From: Ectocarpus siliculosus
Taxonomy: Eukaryota; Sar; Phaeophyceae; Ectocarpales; Ectocarpaceae
Reading direction: 5' to 3'
DNA length: 40,316 nucleotides
Assembly: GCA_000310025.1 (NCBI GenBank)
Contig: FN649726.1
Coordinates: 236,229 to 276,544, forward strand
Position numbers and translations under genes: made by a program. Below are positions 1 through 9,919 of this stretch, in pieces (position 1 is the stretch's first letter; the number at the start of each line of letters is the position of its first letter). The notes under the pieces were generated by a model. The model was not told the origin of the DNA. It saw only the letters and a program-made list of their open reading frames with translations, and searched no databases.

Positions 1-1818
1 TCACGCACCCACCACTCTCTTGTACTTCCTAAACTCAGTGTCATTTTCATCAGGGTGAGTGTGAGTGAGTTCTGTAGAACACACGATGAGGAGGATGAAG
101 CGGAAAGGAGCGAGCTAAATCTTCCCGAAAGTACAGCAAGACGGCATTGCTCCTGAATGCCGCTGCTCGCTCTCTCTCTCTCCGCACAACCACTCACTCC
201 CGCTGAACGGGGACACAGATAGATGCCCCTCCCCCGCCCTCTGGGTCCCCGTCTAGTCTAATTCCACGCCCGCCCTCTTGATTTGGGGCTACAGTACACT
301 CTCATAATCCCTCCGTGGGGGTCTAGTCTGCCCTCGTGTCTGTCGACATGTACCATCGAACTCCGCTCCTTAACTCCATCCATTGCACACTCGAAAATCG
401 TTTACCTCTGCAATAAACAATAAACGGACTCCCCCCCCCCCCCCGGGTCGTGAAAAGGAGGGTGGTTTTCAACACCTTTCCACGATCAGCGGGCCGGAGA
501 CCGGGTTATCAGAGGCACATCCGCCATAATCTTCACTCTCGACATTAAAAATGGCGGGCTATTGTAGTACGCTTCTAGAACACCACGCAACGTCGAGCGA
601 CTACACGCTTGCTGCTACGCCGCTGGACACGGCTCTAGCGAAGAACCGATAACTTGCCATGCGCTGCTGTTGCCAGAATACGGTGCTACGGTGCGATCGT
701 GCCTTTCAGCGGTAAAAAGCTCATCAAGGGTATGTATGGCACGTGGCAAGCAAGAGTAAATAAGGAAAAACCGTTACGACATCTATCGGCGCAGCCGCCA
801 CCCCCCGCGCCATCCGCTGGTGGGCTAAGAAAACATCCTAAATGATTCGGCGATAAAATACCGAGGTTCTACAACCTACGTGCTTTGTACTTCTGCGTGT
901 ACACGAACAAAACGATGCTGCTGCTTGGGAGCTCTTGCGGCGCTTGACCCGCTCTTTCTATCCCGCAACAGGCTGAAATGGACAACTAACTCTCTTTAGT
1001 TAAACAAGGATGAAAATATGCAAGGCAGCGTACAACAACTATAGAAAACACCCAACAAATCACTACAGCAGCATAACAACAACAAGGCAAGGCAACAAGC
1101 AGAGACAACCCAACCGGCGTCCATGGCGAGTTACCGCGAACAAAAAAAAGGAATAGCGAAGTCGGGAACAGAGGCCGATGACAACCACCAGAAAATTAAC
1201 AGAAAATTCTGACCGCCTGCGTACGGGAGGGCTAGGGCTGATGTAGTGCGCAGGCTACCACGTCAGAGCAACAACACCATGCTTATCGCCATAGAGGTGA
1301 GAGCGCGGCGTTGCGAGCAACCCTCACCAAAAAACAATTCGGAAGTCTCCGCCGAGTTGCGGTTGGGTAGAAATATTGCCCCTTATTGGCTCCAGGTTAG
1401 TTGGAGGTCACGGATCAATCAAACGCATTGCATGCGAAATATGAAGAAATGCAATGAAATCGAGGAAACAAACACACGGCACTGGGAATGCAAATTCACC
1501 ATAAAAAGCAAATGTGTGCCAATGGAACAACAACAAGACAGCAGAAGCACAACGCGTAAGCTGGGGGGCTGAAGGACCAAAAGGATAGGAAACAACGACC
1601 GGCGGTTCGATTCGAGGAGGAGATACGCAAACATACGAAAGGGACGTCACAGTTGCTATGAAGGCCAGTTAACTCTTATCCAATACACAGCAGTAAAACC
1701 TTCGACTGATGAAACGCGGGTGTTTTCTCGCGGCACCACCAACCACCGCCGCCAAAAGTGATCAGCCTCACCAGCAAAAATCTCCGAAAACAATTACAAC
1801 AACTACGAAGGCTCGTGT
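1..1818. other. No gene recognised; low-complexity intergenic DNA
   Basis: I see no convincing exon here. The stretch contains a CT microsatellite near 170-182, a 14-bp poly-C run at 431-444 and A-rich sequence around 1010-1210. It lies downstream (3') of the minus-strand gene ending at 1819 and may hold its 3' UTR. The open frames present have no family resemblance and no good splice-site pairing. Confidence 0.5.
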
Positions 1819-4800
1819 CTATCTATCAACATCGGGTTCACGCTCAGATTGCTCTTCCAGATCCCCCGGGCAGTGGAGCCGGAACTCTACGGGATTCAAC
1901 AAACGGCCGCGCCCCCCGCTGCCGCCGATCTTCGCCCCAAAATCGCTTCCGCGGGCCCCCGCCTCCCTGAGATCCCTAGCCGCGGAACCTCCCCCGGTGG
2001 CGCTGGCAACGGAGAACGCGCGAGGGGATGCCGTGGCTGTCCTGACGAGGGCGGGAGGAAGAGCACCACCACCGCCGTCCCTGCGGGGGGATGGAAGAAG
2101 GGCCGCATCTTTTCCTCCTCTGTCCCCTTCGGCGGCAACGGCAACGTTACCGCAGCCGGAAGCGTCGCGTTCGAAGGAGAAGGGCGAGTCGCCCTTCCTC
2201 TTGGGAGTCAGGGTGCTGAACGTTACCGTCGTGCCGGCGGTAGGGGACGGTTGGTGTAGCCTACGGTGGTGGTAGTGGCGATAGTGTTGGACGAAACTCG
2301 GAGCCGACTTCATCCGCGACAGGCCTGGGCTGTCGCTAGCGTTGCTGCTGCCGCCGCCGTCGGGGCCGTGGGGAGGGGTGACGCCGAATCCGACACCCCC
2401 CACGTCGTAGTCGTCCGACTGGCTGAGGAGCATCCGCGCGACGGGGTCGCCCCCCGAAGCCCTATCGTTGTTCCTCGTGTTGCTCGGCTGCGGCGGCGGT
2501 TACAAGAGCAAAAACGCGGCACGGCAAGCGGTAAGCACAGCGCAGGAAGAGTCAACAACAGCTCCCTCTTGTCGCACCCCTGCCTGCCTTTCGCCTATCC
2601 GCTATCTATCTTCGTGCGGGGGAGACGATTCCAACCGTTTGTGCCCGGGTCCCCGAGATGGAGCGTTGATTATGTGCCGAGTGGGCTGGACGTTCTTTTC
2701 TTCTCAACGTCTAAAGGTAAGCCCAGCATCGCATTCTTGGCTCGTTATTTTCGTTCCTTCCAGAAGTGGGCTAGGTCCCTTTTCTAACGGAGTTCGTTCT
2801 AGCACGCTACGCTTGGTTCGGGGGGGGACGTCTGTCTTTCTGTTTCGTCGTTTCGTTCTCGACCCGCGTGCCTTCTCGATGGAAGAGCGGTCTACCCAAG
2901 GCGGCTGCGATCACCATAAGAAGACCTTTCCGACTACGCATATGTACAAGAACGGAACAACATGTTACCGCGCAGCACGTCATTTTCCACCAAGAGTTTC
3001 CCTTTGATCTATGAGCAAAAGAGATGAGTCGGTTGTGTTTCGGTAAGAAAACATGATACTTCGAATAAAAATAAAGAAAAAAAACAAGACCATGAAAACC
3101 GTAGGACACAACTTTGGCCACCCTTGCGACTACTCCCACGCATTGCAAGCTAAAACACCAGCAGGAACGCCCTCCCACGCAACCCCCCACCCCCACGAAC
3201 ACGCCGCTTCCTTCACCTCTCTGGCGGCCGTCTCGTCGATCGACCCCATGGACCACGCGCTGTCCACAGACGACGTCAGCACGTTCTCCTCAGCACCCCC
3301 CCGGAGAGGCCGGCCGCCGCCGCCGCCGCCGCTCCTCACCCCCGAGGAGGGCACCAGGATCGGGGAGGCGCAGAAGGCGGGGAGGTCGACCGGGCCGTGG
3401 CAGCAAGGCGACAGCAGCACCTCGTCGTCCTCCCCCGCCGCCGCCACCGCGCTCTCGACCGACAGCTTCAGGCGCGGGGGCCCCGCGGAACCTCCGCCGC
3501 CGCGGGCCTGGAGTTTCCTCCACCGCCCGCCCACGCTGCCGCCGCTGTCGCCGACGCCGTCGCCGTCGCCGCCAGCGGGTGTGACGCAGCAGGTGCTGCT
3601 GTTGCTGTCGAACAGCTCCGCGGCTGTCTTGGCGTTCCGGACGGCGGATCGACGTCTCGCCTTTGCCTGCCGCCGGTGTAATGAAACGAGGGGGGTGGGT
3701 GAAACAAAATGGTAAATCATCGGGTGGAATAGTAGCTGTAGGGGAATGAGCTCGCACAATGGGTGGAGGTGATAGGGTATGACACTACGGTGATCATCGG
3801 CTGCAATCATAGCGGTAGATGAATTAGTTCGCACAATGGATGGGGTGTGTGGGTGGGAGTGAAACTACGGTGAACATCGGTGCCAGGGGTAATGGAATTA
3901 GTTCGCACGGTAAGGTGGCGGTGATCGGGGGTGGGTGAAAGGGGGGGATATCTGGTAAACTATGGTAAACATGCTGTGCTAATTGAGGGCGACAAAACTC
4001 TACATGTCTCCCGAGCGCCTTGTTTCCAGGTGAGGATCGGATGGACCATCCCGTTCACTTTTCGCATCCTTGGGGAACGCCGTCGCGCCATAAACTCGCA
4101 GAGGGAGACGAATTTTCGTTCGTTCTTTTCCATCCACGCGAAAAGGTTGAAATGTTAACATGTACGTTTGTACTGTAGCACACACCACGAAGGATAACCT
4201 CTGGTTCAGGCGTGCACCGCTTCCGCGCAACGCGTCCCCGCCACCAAGCACTGATGCTAGTGTACGTGTCACCACCGAAGCCAGAAAACTACACACCTAC
4301 ACACCACGGGATGGAGTAGGCGGCACAAGTGCTGTGAGCGCTGATTTGAAGTGAAGACAAAAGAGAGAAAAAAAAAAAAAACACACACACACACACACAC
4401 GGAAGCCCCCAACATCTAAGCCATTCAGGCTTCCACCAAACCGCAGAAGGTAACCGAGCGGCGGGGTGAAGCATGCCCAGCTCACCTCGAACTCCCACGA
4501 AACCGCCTCGTCACAGCTTATCGGGGGAAGCAGCGTCAGCCCCGCCGCCGCCACCGACGGCGACCGGCCGCGCTTGGGTGTTTCCGACTCGCAAGACGAG
4601 AACGGGGCCTTTCTCTCCGAATCGTTGCTACTGCGCTTCGGGGAAGGAGACACCTGTGGTACGGTGGTACGGATGCACACCAAACGGAAAAGAGGGCCAT
4701 CAGGAGAGCTTAGAGCACAGCGGGTTGTGGTGTTTGGTCTGTTCGAGGAAGCCGCGGTGAATATTGGGGAGGGGGGGGCGGCGGTTGGGGCTTAACTATA

Positions 4801-6115
4801 AATGCGGGTCCAGGATGGCGTACAACAAATATTACGGGGGGGTGTTCCACTATTGGTTGCCTACACGTTCGAGAACGATCGGGTATGAAGTCCGGCGCGC
4901 TGCTGCACACGACCAAATCGGTATTTGGCGTATAAAACCGAGCAAGAGTTCCCCGCTGCAGCTGTGCTGTCGATGGCAAGGAAAAGCTTCACTTGGACGG
5001 CACCGCACTGAAACGGGACTCAGGACGCGAGGCTAATGTTCGAACCGAAATAGTTGGTAGATGTTGCCACAATGCGGCTTTCATCGGAGACTGAAACACC
5101 GGGGGCCTGACAAACCACGCTTGCCTCAAAAACACGTTCAACTCTAAAAACTAGAACATTAGTGTCCGCAAAAAAGCAGAGCAGAATAAAAACGAGTTTT
5201 ATGCCCCCGTTTCCCAATATGTACAGGAAATTTTGCACCGACCATTGGCTAACACGCACCTCCGCCACGTCCAGCTCAAGATCCCCCCGCTCAAGCGCCT
5301 CTCGCCTGCCGCCTGCCATAAGCTTCCTCGCACTAGTCGGTCTGCCCTGGGGCACGCGCAGCACCACCGCAGGCGAATGCGCGTGCGTAAACCCATCGCC
5401 ACCGCCGCCGCCGCTGCCGCTGCCGCTCCTTGCCCGAACGGCCCTCACGGAGACTCTTCTGGCGGCGGAGAGCGAGAAGCCGGTGCCACGGTCGAAGGTG
5501 GAGTGGCCCAACGCGTTCATCGAGCGCGCCGCCGTGGCGGAAGGGGAGAGGGGCAGCACCGCCCCACCGGCACCGGAACCAGCACGCCCGGCGGCGGCCG
5601 CGGCGGTGGCGGTTTCAGCGGCGGAACCGGTGAAAGGGATCGATGGCGGCGTTGACGGGACGTTGTTCGCCCTCGAAGGAGTCGACGGCTGGTGGTAGTG
5701 CTGCCACTGCGTGCCGCGAACGCCGGGGGAGAGCGCACCCTTGAGGTGGTGAGACACTTCGACGGCGAGCTTGCCTTCGGCGACGGCGGCGGCGCGGGCC
5801 TCGGCGCCGGCGTTTTCCTTGTCCCCGGGAACGCCTCCGAAGGTGCCGCTGTGAGGACGGGGGGGGGAGGTTTTTGTCAGGAGGTAGTGTGAGTGGGGTG
5901 CGATGAGTTATCATCAAGGGGGGGGGGTGGAGGGGAGGGGATTACGAGGGACATTGCGGCGGTACTGCTTGTGTGGATGTTTCCCGAGTAGCAGCACACA
6001 GGCATCAACCCAGGGAAGAGTATACTTGAGTCTAGTACCTTTTCTTTTCATGCGATGAAAAGACAGGCGGAACATATCGGGGCACTTTACGTGCTGCCTG
6101 AGCCGTTGCCGGCAT
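1819..6115 (-). CDS. Five-exon gene for an unrecognised 650-aa low-complexity protein
   Basis: Exons on the minus strand are 6115-6039, 5848-5260, 4653-4486, 3666-3217 and 2487-1819. The junction phases are 2, 0, 0, 0. All introns are GT-AG (190, 606, 819 and 729 nt) and the total of 1953 nt is in frame. The first intron ends in a poly-C/T tract before CAG. The protein starts MPATAQAARKVPRYV. It then has a charged, probably helical stretch (about residues 35-65, DKENAGAEARAAAVAEGK), followed by long Ala/Gly/Ser/Pro-rich segments. A basic KARRRSAVRNAK block opens exon 4, and the last exon carries MKSAPSFVQHYRHYHHRR. I see no signal peptide, membrane segment or known domain. It is probably mostly disordered, and I cannot assign a function. 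Coding status rests on phase consistency across four introns, which is hard to get by chance. The start codon is the first ATG of the only upstream piece with matching phase. Confidence 0.6.
3716..3945. repeat. Degenerate ~80-bp minisatellite, three units
   Basis: Three tandem units start near 3716, 3791 and 3873. They share the cores TTAGTTCGCACAATGG (variant GAGCTCGCACAATGG) and GAAACTACGGTGA.CATCGG. The array lies inside intron 3 of the minus-strand 650-aa gene, directly next to the splice acceptor of its fourth exon. Confidence 0.65.
4303..4400 (+). mobile_element. 5'-truncated SINE copy with poly-A and (AC)n tail
   Basis: About 55 nt, from the GGGATGGAGTAGGCGGCAC region to GATTTGAAGTGAAGACAA, match the 3' end of the SINE at 33261-33579 with only a few mismatches. 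An A-rich tail (about 4361-4381) and a CA dinucleotide run follow. It sits in intron 3 of the minus-strand 650-aa gene, opposite to the gene's sense. No tRNA-like head is present, as expected for incomplete reverse transcription. Confidence 0.7.
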
Positions 6116-6304
6116 GCTGTGCTTGAAACGTGCAGCAACCAGTTCGGCTGTCTCCGTGAGACACGAACGCGCGTGCCGATAGGAAGACGCGAAGGAACGA
6201 CGTGTGTTTCTTTACATGGCATCGATTTAGCTTAAACCGGCCGGCCAATGATAAGACGCCGTGTCAGCGGGGGGGGGGAATTCGTGTGCGGTTTGTGCGT
6301 GTGC

Positions 6305-6333
6305 GGGTTTCCATATATAGGGTTTCCATATAT
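6305..6333. repeat. Two tandem copies of a TATA-containing 14-mer
   Basis: GGGTTTCCATATAT occurs at 6305-6318 and again at 6320-6333. On the minus strand each copy gives an ATATATGG element about 200 nt upstream of the ATG at 6115. It could act as a duplicated TATA-like core promoter element for that gene. The position is suggestive but the role is inference. Confidence 0.35.
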
Positions 6334-8213
6334 CTCTTAAGTAGCGTCGACAGCGCTAACCGGCTGATCAAAAGACGTCCGTCTTAAAGCGGGGGAAAAA
6401 AAAAAGCGGATACAACTCTGTAGTGATCGGACTCCGCCGGAAGGAGGGCAGCAGCACTCCTTGAGAACCACCCCCCACTCGTTCAATTCATGATGTATAG
6501 CTCTCGTCATCTTCATCGTTGTCTTCGCGCTGGCAGCTATTTTGCTTTTGCATCATCATCACCTACTACACGGGACTCCGTCTCAGCCTGCTTCAGGATC
6601 TCCCTCACTCGCCCCATTCACTCGCACTACAACTTGTTCGTCTGGGAACCGCCGTAAGTTTCCACCCCGATGTTCGCGCGCGTCCTGTTCATTCTTGGCA
6701 TCTATCGCGCTGACCCCCCTGACCAATCAACGAAGGACCGTCAGTCTAACATGACATGGCGGGGTAAAAAAATGTGGAACACTCGGGGGCTCGGGCTCCC
6801 CGCAGGGGCGCCGGGGAGGAGGTTTGACGCCTGGGTCAGCCTCCGGACTATTCCAACATGGATACCACAGATCAGATACAACACCACCACGTAGCGTTCC
6901 TGTTGCGTCATCTGCTTCTTTCTCCTGTGTTAGAAAAGCGAAAAAAGCATGATTAATTACCCTGTGGGTGTATCGTCTCTGGACGTACGTTTGTTTCTAC
7001 ACCCTTCCGCGTGTTTTCTGGGCGCATCAGCCGGGGTCAAACGCCACAATGGACCCAGGGACGTTTTGTACGCCACGCAATACATGTTTTTATTGTTCCT
7101 TAATGCTTTGCTCCGAGAACACGTCGAACCAAAAAAATCACGGCTTGGAACTTGGAACAAATGCGCGCGTTTTTGCTTGTTTCCTACCGAACTACAGCAG
7201 TATGTACATACCCGAGCGAAATGTTCACGGATCGTGGCAAAAAAGGTACAGTTGTAAGTTCATCGTTGCTACGTACAGACACGACCAGTGCTGTTTTTCA
7301 TTCAACTCCCTCCCGTCGTTCGTTTAAAGGCGATCCATTATTGTAGCGAGCGGCGCGCGTGTCTACGCGGAAAAGAGAAGAAGCAGGTGAAAGTCACGCC
7401 GCCATCTCGTATGGACGCCATCAATGATGAGCATGTCCGGCACGACACCTGTGTGGACCCAACTAATAATCCTACAGAGCGCGCTGCCATTTGCAAGCAA
7501 CAGCGAGCATGGTAACGCTCCTGTTGCGTGCGCACAACCCAACTTTGGAATCAATCGCGATCGCCCATTTTGAATCTTGACAAACAAATTCAAAAAATCG
7601 GGCGGGACACTCCGGATTGTAGGGTGCAAAGCACGCAATATTTGTTTGACTCTCGGGCGGGGAGAGGAGGTATGTATATGTATGTATAGAGCGCGCACCA
7701 AAAACATGAGTAGGAAAGCCATGTGCGTTACTGCTGCTGCCCTTCTTGAGGCGGGGGGCGAGGTGGGGCTGGAAGGGCGCCTTCTGAGGAAGCATGGGTT
7801 CCTCTCAAAGGGCGGGTGGGCGCAACAGCTGCTGCGTTTGTCGCGGTAGTTTTGAAGATCCATTGTGTGTGGGGTGGGGAAAATGCACGGGATAACAGGT
7901 CTGATGGAGAGCGCATGTTACAGCAGAGGTATCATCGCGCGCAACGGTATCGAGAAGCACCGGCGAGCAATCGTTGCCTAGCGCTGGAGGGAGAGAGGGT
8001 TTACTTCAACAAGCCTGCGCTTGGATATCACGTGCGTTTGTGCTTGAACTTGTAGGCGCCAGAGAGGAACTTGGAAGCGATGTTTGGACCTCGAAAGGCA
8101 GAAAGAATCATATCATCTCACATGAAAAAACTCTAGAGAAGAAGCAGCGCAACCCTTGTCGCTTTCTCCACTCTCCACCTCTGCCGCGCCGCTTTCTACA
8201 CCACCGGACCCAC

Positions 8214-8290
8214 CTGTGTGAAGCCCTCTTGTACGGCGAGTTCAGCTGCTCGGCGCGCAGCCCCTGCTGCGGTCCCCCACGGCTTGACAT
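8214..8290 (-). CDS. Candidate first exon of an unidentified small gene
   Basis: An ATG at 8290 opens MSSRGGPQQGLRAEQLNSPY and continues for 25 codons to a GTGGGT donor after 8214, leaving phase 2. About 18 nt upstream of the ATG is a strong splice acceptor (CCTCACTTCTCACCAG), so the ATG could lie in the second exon after a 5' UTR intron. A matching downstream exon may start near 7800, but the frame there is ambiguous. I do not recognise the protein, and this could be non-coding. Confidence 0.25.
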
Positions 8291-8686
8291 GTTTTCTCAA
8301 AATGGATGCTGGTGAGAAGTGAGGCTGGACTGCTGTCAGCTGTTCGCGCCCTTGCGTGCGTGCGTTTTTGAATTCAAAAGCGTTTGGTTGCGTGCCTCTC
8401 CTGCGCGCCTGCCCGTGGCTTTCGGAAGCGCCCCACGCGGGTAAGTACGTTGGGGTCGAGAGGGCAGCGGAGCTCGGCCAGACTTCCGGGGGTTCGAGGG
8501 GGTTTGAGGGGTCGAGGGGTGGAACGCAGGTGCCCGAAAATGACGGTGCAAAGTATCTTGTTGGCCCGTGGTCCACGGTCAACTTCTCATGACGTGGGTT
8601 GAAGCCTTTGTACCGGCACATCAGGTGCTTTGGAACCAACTATACTGGGGGGCCTTTGATGGAGATTCCAATCGAGAGGTATGCCT

Positions 8687-8704
8687 TCGAACCAATTGGT
8701 TCGA
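8687..8704. other. Perfect 18-bp palindrome
   Basis: TCGAACCAATTGGTTCGA is a perfect inverted repeat with no spacer. The flanks (GAGAGGTATGCC on the left, GGCGTTATGCCTCTC on the right) extend the symmetry imperfectly to about 45 bp, giving a possible cruciform or dimeric binding site. No function is assignable. Confidence 0.5.
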
Positions 8705-9919
8705 GAGGCGTTATGCCTCTCCCTACTCCGCCTCTGCTGGCGGCGTGTGTCGATCGATCGCTCCCCTGCCTGAGCTAGCCAGCCCTTCGCGTACACCACT
8801 CCCCGTACTGCCTTTGGATAAGGTTATCGACCATGCAACGGAGTCCTTGTGTGTTTCGTGTGGCCTCATCCCTCTGCCCCATGAGGGTGAGGTCGAGGAG
8901 CGCCCTGAAGCGATTCAACCCCAAGCAAGCGAGAGAGACGCAAGCGGAGAGGAACGAGGCGCGGTGAGACGAGCAAGCTAGCCGACGTTGCATACGCGTT
9001 TTTATAGCTGGGTAGGTTTCTTGGCGAAATTCGTTATGTTAAGAGCTGCTGGAAAGTCTTATGCGCCATGCTCTGCATCAGCATGCACCCTTTTTACGAC
9101 CCCTCGGACCCTGCAGATACACAGGATTACTGCAGTGCGGAGTACAGTAGAACATCCCTGTCGACTACAACTGCTGTTGATGCTGTGGGTGTTTCTATAC
9201 GTGGGTGCTCAATCGAATGTTGCGTTGTCCAACAAGCAGGATTGTTTCGTAAATGTAGATCTATGGACGCCTCTCCTTGCTGTTTCTGTGTTCGTGTTAG
9301 AGTAGAACTGCTGTTGAGAGACGTCAGTGAAATCGAGTGATTTCATCTCAAAATCAACTTTGGCGACATGTATACTCTTCGCCCGGCGGTGTGGTTCACC
9401 TTTCACTTCTTGATGCTACAGCAGTATCATGTCATCCATGCTTTCGCGTCTCTTGGAATGATCACGTGTTGGTTGACTAGAGGTTAGTTGCGGCCGCCTT
9501 GCCTGTCCAGACAACTTGCGAACGTGGGCTATTCCTCAACAGCAGTTGCTAACATTGAACGACACATGCATTACCTGAGGCAGGTCTTGGTTATCCCCCA
9601 CCCGAAGGTGCAGATGTACACATGCCCATGAGCGAACCTACTCGGTGTGACAGTCACCATGACGAAAGTTGGTGATAATTCAAGCCAGGGACAAGCGATG
9701 GAGATGATGTAGACCAAAGAAGTGTCCCCTCCCCGCGCCAGCCAAACCCGTCTCCTTAGAATTGCCAAGCAAGCATCAGTGTTCTCAAAGGCATGTACAA
9801 TCCAACAACCCCACGACCTCCTCCTTTGCCGGGTTACTGTTCATGGTGCATCGTACGGAACAGCACGTAGATATCTGTCAACGTTTTTCGAACCCTGGTG
9901 CCCTTCTCCCCACCTCCAG

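Larger units (their letters stand above)
6116..9919. other. 3.8 kb without a certain gene
   Basis: This region separates the minus-strand 650-aa gene from mL49. It should contain the promoter of the former and the missing 5' exon(s) of the latter. I found one plausible first exon on the minus strand (8290-8214, listed separately). Open frames such as 8568-8981 (+) have no recognisable domain. A plus-strand GTAAGT donor-like site occurs at 8441-8446 without a matching start exon. Confidence 0.4.

Noticed and set aside
1709-2787. Plus-strand frames of 136-188 aa
   Set aside because: They are antisense to the last exon of the minus-strand 650-aa gene, which has phase-consistent splicing.
8568-8981. 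137-aa plus-strand open frame
   Set aside because: No domain, no splice partners, and it spans the palindromic element; not enough support for a gene.
9720-9919. Treating the open frame upstream of 9920 as the mL49 N-terminus
   Set aside because: A strong pyrimidine-rich acceptor lies exactly at 9919 and the upstream residues show no conserved or clear targeting sequence; the true 5' exon remains unidentified.
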